DNA of 64,000 nucleotides from NCBI GenBank assembly GCA_003212315.1, contig QCQB01000001.1:62001-126000 (forward strand). The letters run 5' to 3'. The DNA is from SAR116 cluster bacterium AG-447-C21 (GTDB lineage Bacteria > Pseudomonadota > Alphaproteobacteria > Thalassobaculales > Thalassobaculaceae). Both the position numbers and the translations under genes were made by a program. Positions 55,684 through 64,000 of this stretch are shown one piece after another; position 1 is the first letter of the stretch; the number at the start of each line of letters is the position of its first letter. The notes under the pieces are model-generated. The model did no database searches. It saw only the letters and a list, made by a program, of their open reading frames with translations, and was not told where the DNA came from.

Positions 55684-56631
55684 TTAATCTCCTAAGCTAG
55701 CGATATACTTTTCGCTTTCTAATGCCGACATGCATCCAAGGCCTGCTGCTGTAACTGCCTGTCGATATACTTTATCAACGCAGTCTCCTGCAGCAAAAAT
55801 CCCGGGCACATCTGTTTTTGTGGTGCCTTGCTGAACGATAATATAGCCGTCCTCATCCATTTCTATTTTATTTTTAAATGGCTCTGTAGCTGGTGTATGA
55901 CCGATTGCTACGAAACATCCTTGGGTTGAAATTTCTGAACTTTTTTTTGTTATCAGATTGACGATTTTTACACTCTCAACACCTGTCCCCGGTTTAGAGT
56001 CCCCACAAATCTCAGTAACTTCACTATCCCAGATAATATCAATGTTTGTACTTTTGAAAACTCGGTCTTGTAAGATTTTTTCAGCGCGCAACGTATTTCG
56101 TCTATGAATTAGAGTTACTTTAGACGTTATATTAGCGAGATATAAGGCTTCTTCTACCGCCGTATTTCCTCCTCCGACAACTACTACCTCTTGGTTTCGG
56201 AAGAAAAAACCATCGCAGGTGGCGCAAGCGGAAACTCCTCGACCATTAAAAATAGATTCGCTTTCTAATCCAAGCCAACGTGCCTGGGCGCCTGTAGCTA
56301 AGATTAGTGAGTCGGCTGAATATGTATCACCTGAATCTCCTTTTATCACAAACGGCCTGTTGGCAATATCGATAGAAGTAATAATATCTTGAACAATCCT
56401 TGTTCCGACATGTTTTGCTTGCGCTTCCATTTGTTCCATTAACCACGGACCTTGGATCACATCTGCGAAACCTGGATAATTTTCAACATCTGTTGTAATC
56501 GTCATTTGTCCTCCTGGTTGAAGTCCCGCAATTAAGAGTGGAGACATATTGGCGCGCGCTGTATAAATTGCCGCGGTTAATCCTGCAGCCCCTGATCCAA
56601 TTATTATTACTTTTTCCTTATTGGTTGGCAT
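55684..56631 (-). CDS. trxB: Thioredoxin reductase
   Basis: A 315-residue flavoprotein with two Rossmann domains. The redox disulfide is C136-A-T-C139 in SACATCDGFFF. FAD binds at IIGSGAAGLTAAIYTARA and near GIFAAGDCVD, and NADPH at VVVGGGNTAVEEALYL. It transfers electrons from NADPH to thioredoxin in the cytoplasm. It starts with ATG at 56631. The 5' region (56632-56857) contains the paired elements described separately. It is upstream of lysR on the same strand and may be co-transcribed with it. Confidence 0.96.
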   Translation of the reverse strand: MPTNKEKVIIIGSGAAGLTAAIYTARANMSPLLIAGLQPGGQMTITTDVENYPGFADVIQGPWLMEQMEAQAKHVGTRIVQDIITSIDIANRPFVIKGDSGDTYSADSLILATGAQARWLGLESESIFNGRGVSACATCDGFFFRNQEVVVVGGGNTAVEEALYLANITSKVTLIHRRNTLRAEKILQDRVFKSTNIDIIWDSEVTEICGDSKPGTGVESVKIVNLITKKSSEISTQGCFVAIGHTPATEPFKNKIEMDEDGYIIVQQGTTKTDVPGIFAAGDCVDKVYRQAVTAAGLGCMSALESEKYIASLGD

Positions 56632-56737
56632 GCGTTTAAAATCCCTATCTTGATGATTAGTTATGCTAATTACTTTAAATTACTAAACCAAAGGTTATTA
56701 ACGAAAAATCGCAAAGTTTCAATTGATAAAACTGACT

Positions 56738-56800
56738 AACAGCCCCTTCCTCTATGGGGTGTTGGTTAGAATAGAGTTTGCTTATTATTAAAGGGCTGTT
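56738..56800 (+). promoter_or_regulatory. Candidate alternative-pairing RNA leader upstream of the membrane methyltransferase gene
   Basis: AACAGCCC (56738-56745) can pair perfectly with GGGCTGTT (56793-56800). The same segment, with its neighbours CTAAC and CCC, can instead form a closer hairpin with GGGGTGTTGGTTAG (56756-56769). The two folds exclude each other, as in attenuators or riboswitches. The region is between divergent trxB and a methyltransferase gene and about 60 nt before the latter. No known riboswitch class is recognised. Confidence 0.3.
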
Positions 56801-56857
56801 ATGAGTTGTGCATCAGCGGTTTGAGCTGAAGGTTCTGGAAGCCTAAGGGGAGAAGAA

Positions 56858-57634
56858 TTGCTACACGCTTTTATTGTAACAAATATTGTTACACTAATTA
56901 TTCTCTATTTAGTTACTAGGAGAGTGTTGAAGCTAAGACGTCAAAAGAATCGTTCATTTAATCTACGACAATATCCTATTTCAAAAGTAGATTTGAGTTC
57001 TGTGGCTCCTTGTTTTTCCATTAATGAGTATGGAATTACAGCTAACTCGGTTGTTTCATTTATTGGGGGTGAAGGGGTAGTTGCGTCGCTAACAGACAGG
57101 GAAACGTGGGTGCTCGCCGGTTTGTCTAAGGCAGCTAAAAAGATATTTGAATTTGGAACATGCTCCGGAAAGACAACACATGTGATGGCTTTAAATACTA
57201 GTGAAGACGCCAAATTATTTACATTGACAATTCATCCAGACGAAGTTGATAAATTACTCTTTGATGATTGGGATGATCGACGTCATATGGAAGTAGCAGA
57301 GTTAGAGGCTAAGTTTACTAAATTCTATTATGAAGGGCATCCAACAGAGAAAAAAATAACTCAAATTTTTTCTGATAGTAAAAAATTTGATGAAACTGAA
57401 TTAATAGGAAAAATAGATTTAATTTTCATTGATGGAGCTCATACAAGGTCTTACGTAGAGAATGATACTAATAAAGCGTTCAGAATGCTGAGCCCCCAAG
57501 GTGTAATAGTCTGGCATGACTATAAACCAGATGCCCCAGACGTCTTCAAATACCTTAATGAATTGTCTAAGACGATTAAGTTAGTTCACATTAAGGACAC
57601 CGACCTAGTTCTGTATCGACAGCATTCTGTATAA
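56858..57634 (+). CDS. Membrane-anchored class I SAM methyltransferase-like protein
   Basis: A 258-residue protein. A single N-terminal helix (about 5-24) precedes a basic stretch and a Rossmann domain. IFEFGTCSGKTTHVM is the SAM-binding glycine-rich segment, and IDLIFIDGAHTRSYVENDTNKA with WHDY is the pattern of the methyltransferase-24 type, which often modifies sugars or lipids. TTG at 56858 is the likely start since AAGGGGAGAAG lies directly upstream and no ATG is near. The last 44 nt overlap the convergent ELM1 gene. Its substrate is unknown. Confidence 0.8.
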   Translation: MLHAFIVTNIVTLIILYLVTRRVLKLRRQKNRSFNLRQYPISKVDLSSVAPCFSINEYGITANSVVSFIGGEGVVASLTDRETWVLAGLSKAAKKIFEFGTCSGKTTHVMALNTSEDAKLFTLTIHPDEVDKLLFDDWDDRRHMEVAELEAKFTKFYYEGHPTEKKITQIFSDSKKFDETELIGKIDLIFIDGAHTRSYVENDTNKAFRMLSPQGVIVWHDYKPDAPDVFKYLNELSKTIKLVHIKDTDLVLYRQHSV

Positions 57635-58598
57635 TCTCTTTTTCTTTTAATTTAACATTAATTAAATTAGCTATTCTGGCAGTCTCATTCAATGGTTCGT
57701 AGCCCCAACTCCGATATTCCCCATTAAAGTACTTTACCAACCCCATCTTTTCCAGAGAGCCAATAAACTTTTCTCGTTTCTTAGAATTTTTTCCTAATGG
57801 AAATATATTAACAGGTTTTCCTGTGGAACATGCCTCAGAAATCATGTTAATGGAATCAGAAGTAACAATAATTGCATCAGCTACACCAAGAAATCCTGCG
57901 TAAGGGTTTCGGCTTCCGCCTGTCCATAGGATGATATTGGGATTTTCCGTGAGGGAGGTTAGCGCTTTTTTAAGTGGTTCGCTTGTGCGATTTGTAGTTG
58001 TGATCATCAGACTACACTCATAATCTGCAGAAAATTGGTTTAGTGATAAGATCAATTTTTGGATAGTTTCATCATCAACCTTATTATCTTTTGTATCTCC
58101 TCCGATATTTACAGCGATCTTTTTTCCAATAAGACTTGTAACCTCTTGCTGGATTAACTGGGCTTCCCTATCGAGTATCGCTTGTGTGATTCGCGTCAAT
58201 GAGCCGTTCGAAAGGATGATATTAGGTGCTCGCGGCTTGTCGTGTTCGGGTATTATCAATAAATCGAAATGCTTAGAGTTTATCTTGGGGTCTTGAATAT
58301 GAATGGTGTAGGTCGTGCCTTTCGAAAGTCTTTTTAGAGCGATCGAAGCTCCAGCATGTCTTCGTCCACAGGTGATTAATATGTCAGGCGACGATTGAGG
58401 CGTTACCTGTTTAAAATTTGTTGCTAAGGGAATTCCAGGCAATTTTGCCAAGCGTGGAAAAATTCGGTTTAACCAATATGGTTTTATGTGTTTTTTGTCA
58501 TATTGAAATCCGAGTGCTTCGGCTAGAGCTATGCATTGTACTTCCATACCGATAGTTCCATCAGAAAGTATCCAACATGATGGCTGTTCTATCACCAT
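57591..58598 (-). CDS. Mitochondrial-fission ELM1-family protein (PF06258-type)
   Basis: A 335-residue protein resembling the bacterial members of the ELM1 family: CWILSDGTIGMEVQCIALAEALG at the N-terminus, LITCGRRHAGASIALKRL, and the TSDSINMISEACSTGKPVNIFPL segment near residue 255. The last is like the nucleotide-sugar donor site of GT-B glycosyltransferases, and the fold is probably GT-B. Bacterial members have no proven reaction, although a role in envelope sugars is plausible. The gene overlaps the convergent methyltransferase gene by 44 nt. Its start is ATG at 58598. Confidence 0.87.
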   Translation of the reverse strand: MVIEQPSCWILSDGTIGMEVQCIALAEALGFQYDKKHIKPYWLNRIFPRLAKLPGIPLATNFKQVTPQSSPDILITCGRRHAGASIALKRLSKGTTYTIHIQDPKINSKHFDLLIIPEHDKPRAPNIILSNGSLTRITQAILDREAQLIQQEVTSLIGKKIAVNIGGDTKDNKVDDETIQKLILSLNQFSADYECSLMITTTNRTSEPLKKALTSLTENPNIILWTGGSRNPYAGFLGVADAIIVTSDSINMISEACSTGKPVNIFPLGKNSKKREKFIGSLEKMGLVKYFNGEYRSWGYEPLNETARIANLINVKLKEKEIIQNAVDTELGRCP

Positions 58599-58776
58599 TA
58601 AAATCGTCCAGACCTATCAAAACTTATTAAAGATGTTATTTTTAACCAATAAAACTTGTGCTGATAGAAATACCGCGCAAGAATCTTGCGTCTAATCTTT
58701 TTTTAGGCGTAGTATAGTGAATACGAGAAAATTGTTAAAGCTTTGTTCAGAGCTATATAGACGAGGGGGTATATTT

Positions 58777-59277
58777 ATGCAGCGTGTAAAACTCGATCGC
58801 ATAGATAGGCGAATTTTACGGGATCTTCAAGAAGACGGTAGAATGACAAATGTAGAATTAGCAGAACGTGCTGGAATTTCTGCTCCGCCGTGCCTGAGAA
58901 GAGTTAAAGCTCTCGAACGAGCTGGCTTTATTCGTGGATACCATGCAGATGTTAATTCGGAGAAATTGGGATTCTCTGTCATAATTTTTGCATTTGTTGG
59001 ACTCTCCAGTCAATCTGAAACGGACTTGCTGGCATTCGAGGAGATGATAGAAGACTGGGAAGAGGTTAGAGAGTGCCACATGTTATCGGGAGAAACAGAC
59101 TTCTTATTGAAAATAGTGGCAAGAGATTGGGACGAGTTTCAGCAATTTTTAACCGGAAAGTTAACGCCAGCACCCAACGTCTCTAATGTTAAAACTGCCC
59201 TCGCGTTCAGAACAAAAAAGCAAAAACCTGGTGTCCCTATTAACGACGAGGTTATAGCAGGAACCACGGATGACTAA
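58777..59277 (+). CDS. Lrp/AsnC-family transcriptional regulator
   Basis: A 166-residue regulator. The HTH lies at about 7-60 (LDRIDRRILRDLQEDGRMTN followed by ELAERAGISAPPCLRRVKAL), and the RAM ligand-binding domain follows with GETDFLLKIVARD. It should bind an amino acid or related effector and act as an oligomer. ATG at 58777 is chosen because GAGGGGGT (58763-58770) precedes it; an in-frame GTG/ATG farther upstream at 58717 is not needed. It is convergent with greA. Confidence 0.93.
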   Translation: MQRVKLDRIDRRILRDLQEDGRMTNVELAERAGISAPPCLRRVKALERAGFIRGYHADVNSEKLGFSVIIFAFVGLSSQSETDLLAFEEMIEDWEEVRECHMLSGETDFLLKIVARDWDEFQQFLTGKLTPAPNVSNVKTALAFRTKKQKPGVPINDEVIAGTTDD

Positions 59278-59297
59278 GCGTCTCCTCGAACTTCTGG

Positions 59298-59771
59298 TCA
59301 TGAAACTTTGATGCTTAGGATCTCATAACTTTTAGAGCCTCGGGGTGTATTAACCTCAGCACTGTCTCCAACCTTCTTACCGATTAAGGCTTTAGCTATT
59401 GGGGACGATGTGGATATCCAGCCCTTAGAAATATCGGCCTCGTATGGCCCTACGATTGTATAGGTATTCTCCTCGTCGGTGTCTTCGTCTGCAAGGATAA
59501 TGGTAGTGCCAAACGTGACTCTGCTTCCATCGATCATTGAAGAATCGATTACCTCCGCACGACTGATTACGTCCTCTAACTCGCCGACGCGACCCTCTAT
59601 GAAACTTTGCCGGTCTCTTGCGGCGTGATATTCCGCATTTTCTGATAAGTCACCATGTTCTCTTGCCTCCGCTATAGCACGGATGACATCCGGACGTTCA
59701 ACTGATTTGAGTTGCTTTAACTCTTCTTGCAAACGCTCAAGGCCATCGCGCTTGATTGGAATCTTTTGCAT
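59298..59771 (-). CDS. greA: Transcription elongation factor GreA
   Basis: A 157-residue GreA of normal length. The N-terminal coiled coil carries [23 protein letters not shown], whose acidic tip (D and E in GDLSENAEY) enters the secondary channel of RNA polymerase and promotes cleavage of backtracked RNA. The C-terminal FKBP-like domain covers about 80-157 with [14 protein letters not shown]. It lies 48 nt downstream of carB on the same strand and is probably the last gene of the carAB-greA unit, an arrangement seen in other alphaproteobacteria. Confidence 0.97.
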   Translation of the reverse strand: MQKIPIKRDGLERLQEELKQLKSVERPDVIRAIAEAREHGDLSENAEYHAARDRQSFIEGRVGELEDVISRAEVIDSSMIDGSRVTFGTTIILADEDTDEENTYTIVGPYEADISKGWISTSSPIAKALIGKKVGDSAEVNTPRGSKSYEILSIKVS

Positions 59772-59819
59772 CTTCTCTTATCCAAACTTCCCCATAACCT
59801 TATTACGAAACCATTCCCA

Positions 59820-62800
59820 TTACAGATAAGACTGCAACGACATAACTTCAAGAGGCCCCTCTCTAATTGCAGTAATAGCTTGAACTGCCGCTTTGGCACC
59901 TTCAACCGTTGTGTAGTAGGGGATCCCATGCGTTAACGCAGATCTTCGTAAACTAAAACTATCTTGAATTGCCTGAGCCCCATCTGTAGTATTAATTACC
60001 AAATCTATATGCCCGGAAATCATATTGTCAACGACATGTGGCCTTCCTTCAAGAACCTTTTTGATTCGCTTAACTGGCAAGTCAGCTTTTTTTAATGCTT
60101 CTGCGGTCCCCGATGTGGCTAACAAAAGAAAGCCTTTTTCATGTAGTATCCGCGCGGGCTCTAATATAGAATCTTTGTGATCATCACGGACAGATATGAA
60201 AACACTGCCGGCTTGTGGCAGCAAAGTGCCAGCTGCTATCTGGCTTTTGGCAAAAGCAGACGAGAAATTAACATCTATTCCCATTACTTCTCCCGTGGAT
60301 TTCATCTCTGGCCCTAAAATACTATCAACGCCGGGAAATCGGGCAAATGGAAAAACAGCTTCTTTTACGGCTACATGTGTGGGACGGGTTTCCTTAAGAT
60401 TAAAAGAAGCTAGTGGCTCTCCAGCCATGACTTGGGCAGCTATTTTAGCAATTGGCACTCCAGTAGCTTTTGCAACAAAAGGAACAGTTCGACTAGCTCT
60501 AGGATTAACTTCTAGAAGGAAAACTTCACTATCCTTCACTGCAAATTGAATATTCATTAACCCACAGACTTTTAACCCTTTAGCCAGCTGCCTCGTCTGT
60601 TCCTTAATTTTATCTATAATTACCTCAGGCAGAGATTGTGGCGGTAGAGAGCAAGCGCTATCTCCAGAGTGAATGCCCGCTTCCTCAATATGTTCCATTA
60701 CACCGGCGATGTAGGTTGTTGTGCCATCCGCTAAACAATCGACATCAATTTCTATTGCACTTGACAGAAATCGATCTATTAAAATCGGGTTTTTACCTGA
60801 TGCACTTATTGCATTTTGCATATACCGCTTTAAAGAAATTGTATCGTGGACTATTTCCATAGCTCTTCCACCAAGAACATAAGATGGCCTGATAACGACG
60901 GGGAATCCAATCTTATCTGCAGCAGACTCGGCCTCATCGAATGTAGATACAATCTCATTATCAGGTTGTTTTAATTTTAATTTATCTAGTAACGCTTTAA
61001 AACGTTCTCGATCTTCTGCTAAATCTATTGAGTTAGTGGGTGTGCCCAAAATAGGAATATTTGCTGCTTCGAGAGCATGACAAAGCTTAAGAGGAGTTTG
61101 ACCTCCAAGTTGAACGATGACCCCCTTTACCGACCCTTTTTTTTGCTCTGTTCTGATCAACTCAATGACATGCTCAGCAGTTAACGGTTCAAAGTATAAT
61201 CGATCTGAAGTATCATAATCGGTTGATACTGTCTCAGGATTGCAATTGACCATTATAGTTTCATAGCCCGCTTCCGTTAGGGAATAAGCAGCATGAACAC
61301 AACAATAATCGAACTCTATACCTTGTCCAATGCGATTCGGCCCGCCACCAAGAATTATAATTTTTTCGCTATTTGTAGGCTCGGATTCACATTCCGTTAA
61401 ATTATGTCCATCCCCTTCATAGGTTGAGTACATATATGGTGTTTTAGCTTCGAATTCAGCGGCACAGGTATCTATGCGCTTAAAAACAGGATGAATAGTG
61501 AGTTTCTCCCGGCGCTCAATCACCGCAGATTCTTTTATATTTAGCAGTTTTGCTATGCGAGCGTCGGAAAACCCATCCTGCTTCAACTCAAATAAGCTTG
61601 GTCTATCAGCGGGTAGGCCTCTGATCTTTAGCGCAGACTCTTTCTCCACAATGGCCTCGATTTGGCGAAGAAACCATTTGTCTATAGAACAAGCATTATA
61701 GATGTCGTCGATAGAAAGCCCGGATCTAAAAGCCTGTGCCACCCGTAGCAGTCTATCAGGTACTGGCTCCGACAGAGCCGCAATGATAGCACTTTTATCG
61801 ATGGCGCGCGCGATATCAGTTCCTGGAAGTTCTATGTCATCGAAACCAGTTAGGCCAGTTTCCATTGAATTGATCGCTTTTTGAAGAGATTCAGAAAAAT
61901 TACGACCGATTGCCATAGCCTCCCCAACGGACTTCATGGAGGTACTCAACGTGGCTTCTGCTCCAGCAAACTTTTCAAATGTGAACCGTGGGATTTTAGT
62001 GACAACATAATCTATGGTTGGTTCAAAACTCGCCGGTGTTGCACCAGTGACATCATTATCTAACTCATCAAGCCTAAAGCCAACGGCTAATTTAGCTGCT
62101 ATTTTAGCGATTGGAAATCCCGTCGCTTTTGATGCAAGTGCTGATGACCTAGAAACCCGCGGATTCATTTCAATTACAACAAGTCTTCCGTTTTCAGGAT
62201 TAACAGCGAATTGAACATTGGAGCCACCTGTATCTACACCAATTTCCCTCAGCACTGCAATTGAGGCATTTCGCATCCTTTGGTATTCTTTATCAGTAAG
62301 TGTAAGCGCCGGAGCGACCGTTATAGAGTCACCTGTGTGTATGCCCATGGGATCTACATTTTCTATAGAACAAATGATAATGCAGTTGTCCGCGCAGTCA
62401 CGGACAACTTCCATTTCAAACTCTTTCCAGCCTAAGACAGATTCCTCGATCAAAACTGTACTAACCGGTGATAGTCGGAGGCCTGTTCTTAAAATCTCAT
62501 CAAATTCATCCAGGTTATATGCGATGCCGCCGCCTGTTCCTGCTAGTGTAAAGGAGGGTCTTAGTATTGCTGGTAAGCCGACCTCCGCTAATGCTCTTCG
62601 CCCATCTTCCTCTTTTTCTACGAGACGTGAGCGCGGTGATTCGAGGCCAATCTTGTCCATCGCGTCTCTAAAGAGGAGCCTGTCTTCTGCTTTTTCTATG
62701 GCTTCAAGATTAGCACCGATGAGCTCCACATTAAGTCGTTCCAACGTGCCATCTCTGGCAAGTGTTAAGGCTGTATTGAGAGCAGTCTGCCCACCCATAG

Positions 62801-63065
62801 TTGGAAGCAAAGCATCGGGCTTTTCTTTTTCAATGATCCGAGCAACCGTATCGCTTGTTATTGGTTCGACATAGGTTGCATCAGCAAGACCCGGATCTGT
62901 CATTATTGTCGCTGGGTTGGAATTCACCAATATGATTCGGTAGCCTTCCTCTTTAAGTGCCTTGCAGGCTTGGGTTCCGGAATAGTCAAATTCACATGCT
63001 TGACCTATTACGATTGGCCCGGCTCCTATAATCAAAATACTAGATATATCGGTGCGCTTAGGCAT
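59820..63065 (-). CDS. carB: Carbamoyl-phosphate synthase large subunit
   Basis: A 1081-residue CarB of full length. Two ATP-grasp halves are present: the first begins [22 protein letters not shown], and the second [22 protein letters not shown]. The C-terminal allosteric domain (about 940-1081) follows. It makes carbamoyl phosphate from bicarbonate, ATP and ammonia delivered by CarA, for pyrimidine and arginine synthesis. The ATG at 63065 lies inside the end of carA (8 nt overlap). Confidence 0.98.
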   Translation of the reverse strand: MPKRTDISSILIIGAGPIVIGQACEFDYSGTQACKALKEEGYRIILVNSNPATIMTDPGLADATYVEPITSDTVARIIEKEKPDALLPTMGGQTALNTALTLARDGTLERLNVELIGANLEAIEKAEDRLLFRDAMDKIGLESPRSRLVEKEEDGRRALAEVGLPAILRPSFTLAGTGGGIAYNLDEFDEILRTGLRLSPVSTVLIEESVLGWKEFEMEVVRDCADNCIIICSIENVDPMGIHTGDSITVAPALTLTDKEYQRMRNASIAVLREIGVDTGGSNVQFAVNPENGRLVVIEMNPRVSRSSALASKATGFPIAKIAAKLAVGFRLDELDNDVTGATPASFEPTIDYVVTKIPRFTFEKFAGAEATLSTSMKSVGEAMAIGRNFSESLQKAINSMETGLTGFDDIELPGTDIARAIDKSAIIAALSEPVPDRLLRVAQAFRSGLSIDDIYNACSIDKWFLRQIEAIVEKESALKIRGLPADRPSLFELKQDGFSDARIAKLLNIKESAVIERREKLTIHPVFKRIDTCAAEFEAKTPYMYSTYEGDGHNLTECESEPTNSEKIIILGGGPNRIGQGIEFDYCCVHAAYSLTEAGYETIMVNCNPETVSTDYDTSDRLYFEPLTAEHVIELIRTEQKKGSVKGVIVQLGGQTPLKLCHALEAANIPILGTPTNSIDLAEDRERFKALLDKLKLKQPDNEIVSTFDEAESAADKIGFPVVIRPSYVLGGRAMEIVHDTISLKRYMQNAISASGKNPILIDRFLSSAIEIDVDCLADGTTTYIAGVMEHIEEAGIHSGDSACSLPPQSLPEVIIDKIKEQTRQLAKGLKVCGLMNIQFAVKDSEVFLLEVNPRASRTVPFVAKATGVPIAKIAAQVMAGEPLASFNLKETRPTHVAVKEAVFPFARFPGVDSILGPEMKSTGEVMGIDVNFSSAFAKSQIAAGTLLPQAGSVFISVRDDHKDSILEPARILHEKGFLLLATSGTAEALKKADLPVKRIKKVLEGRPHVVDNMISGHIDLVINTTDGAQAIQDSFSLRRSALTHGIPYYTTVEGAKAAVQAITAIREGPLEVMSLQSYL

Positions 63066-64000
63066 GGTGAGATGTTATACCCTCCTGGACTAAAGTTATA
63101 AATTTTTTAAAAAGATAATCACTTTCAGTTGGTCCTGGTGATGCCTCTGGGTGATATTGTACCGAGAAAATTGCCTTGTCTTTGTATTTTAGACCCTCAA
63201 TTGAATTATCGAATAATGACCTATGGGTAATTTCCACATTTGCAGGCAAACTTTTCTCTGAAAGTACGAACCCATGATTCTGACTTGTAATCTCAATTTT
63301 TCCCGTCAATAAGTCTTTTACTGGATGGTTAGCTCCACGGTGCCCGACTTTCATTTTTTCAGTTTTTGCCCCCAATGCTAAACCAAGGAGCTGGTGTCCA
63401 AGGCAAATGCCGAATATTGGCGTGTCACTATCTATTAAGGTCTTTATTATTGGGACAGCATATCCTCCTGTTGCGGCGGGATCTCCCGGACCATTTGATA
63501 AAAAAACACCATCCGGGTTTAGGGCCAATATAGTTTCGGCTGGAGTTGTTGCCGGTACAACAGTTACCCTACAACCATTTTTCACTAAATTTCGTAGTAT
63601 GTTTTTTTTCACACCATAGTCTATCGCAACAATATGAAAAGTTTTAGGGGACATTGTTTGGAAGGCTTCTGAGGTATTCTCATTTCCAAAGCTCCATGTC
63701 CCTTCGCCCCAAGAATAAATATCATCGCAGGTGACAGCACTTGCTAGATCTTTTCCTTCCAAGCCTTCGTAATTTTTTGCCTGTTCAATTAATTTCTCAA
63801 TATTGAAAACTCTATTTTTAGAGTGGCATATTACGCCATTCAGAGCTCCAAAAGTACGTATCTTTTTTGTTAGATCTCTTGTGTCTATTCCATAAATACC
63901 TATCAATCCAAGCGCATTTAACGATTCTCTGAAATGATTAGATGCCCTGTAGTTTGATGGATCAGTTATATCTGCCCTAATAACTATACCCTTTGCGAAT
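63058..64000 (-). CDS. carA: Carbamoyl-phosphate synthase small subunit (partial, 5' end outside window)
   Basis: The frame runs to the right edge without a start, giving about 314 residues of the usual 370-400; the first part reads [17 protein letters not shown], then [15 protein letters not shown], which matches the CarA N-terminal domain. In the class I glutamine amidotransferase domain the nucleophile is the cysteine in [11 protein letters not shown], and the histidine and glutamate of YHPEASPGP complete the triad. It hydrolyses glutamine and passes ammonia to CarB. A TTG inside the frame at 63906 is not a start. It overlaps carB by 8 nt. Confidence 0.96.
   Translation of the reverse strand, partial: FAKGIVIRADITDPSNYRASNHFRESLNALGLIGIYGIDTRDLTKKIRTFGALNGVICHSKNRVFNIEKLIEQAKNYEGLEGKDLASAVTCDDIYSWGEGTWSFGNENTSEAFQTMSPKTFHIVAIDYGVKKNILRNLVKNGCRVTVVPATTPAETILALNPDGVFLSNGPGDPAATGGYAVPIIKTLIDSDTPIFGICLGHQLLGLALGAKTEKMKVGHRGANHPVKDLLTGKIEITSQNHGFVLSEKSLPANVEITHRSLFDNSIEGLKYKDKAIFSVQYHPEASPGPTESDYLFKKFITLVQEGITSHHA

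Noticed and set aside
59274-59318. CTAAGC...GCTTAG pair between the Lrp and greA genes as a terminator
   Set aside because: The loop is over 30 bases, there is no T-tract, and one arm lies inside a coding end.
62218-62874. Plus-strand open frame of 218 codons opposite carB
   Set aside because: It lies wholly antisense to a highly conserved part of carB, has serine/arginine-rich shadow composition and no leader or motif.

Overview
The window is 64 kb of A+T-rich chromosome (about 40% G+C by eye, not computed). It looks like a marine alphaproteobacterium. The grounds are the SUF operon headed by an Rrf2-type regulator, a cupin protein that reads as a DddQ-type DMSP lyase, an ELM1-family protein, compact Psd/PssA genes, and many ABC importers and CoA or aldolase-type catabolic genes. 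I cannot place it below class. No rRNA, tRNA, insertion sequence, prophage or CRISPR array is visible.

Layout. 1-2.6 kb: end of a class II aldolase, an M14 carboxypeptidase of the cytosolic type, an ArsC/Spx-like protein and an alpha/beta hydrolase. 2.7-5.5 kb (minus): a 573-residue protein of unknown function and an EamA transporter. 5.8-11.9 kb: Fe-S assembly operon (regulator, sufB, sufC, sufD, sufS, a DUF59 gene, then sufA). 12-16 kb: a second EamA transporter, a GFA-family zinc protein, and a minus-strand trio (methyltransferase, enoyl-CoA hydratase, MaoC-like hotdog protein). 16.3-24.9 kb: zinc alcohol dehydrogenase, glycine-amidinotransferase-like enzyme, DddQ-like DMSP lyase, GNAT acetyltransferase, a PotD/B/C/A-type ABC importer and an AbrB-family membrane protein. 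25.1-30.8 kb: a complete five-gene peptide/nickel-type ABC importer with a hairpin after the binding-protein gene. 30.8-37 kb: a small unknown protein, NAD kinase, a 456-residue unknown protein, a LOG-family hydrolase, then LysM protein, psd and pssA. 37-45.6 kb (minus): AtuA-like protein, its small partner, a TPP enzyme, an SDR lacking the usual tyrosine, then an RND efflux pair. 45.8-54.5 kb: VOC protein, HpcH/HpaI aldolase, GST, an S1C-PDZ protein that has lost all three catalytic residues, aspartate aminotransferase, metallophosphoesterase, FAD monooxygenase and a YgiB/YgiC-like pair. 54.5-64 kb: structured RNA candidate, LysR regulator, trxB, a membrane-anchored methyltransferase overlapping an ELM1 gene, an Lrp regulator, greA, carB and the 3' part of carA.

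Most of the window is housekeeping and nutrient-uptake genes in short operons, with frequent 1-8 nt overlaps that suggest translational coupling. I found no defence island or obvious new multi-gene system. The items most worth a second look are the minus-strand structured RNA candidate at 54.5 kb, the DMSP-lyase/amidinotransferase/polyamine-importer neighbourhood at 16-24 kb, the two large orphan proteins, the pseudo-protease, and the AtuA/TPP/SDR operon.
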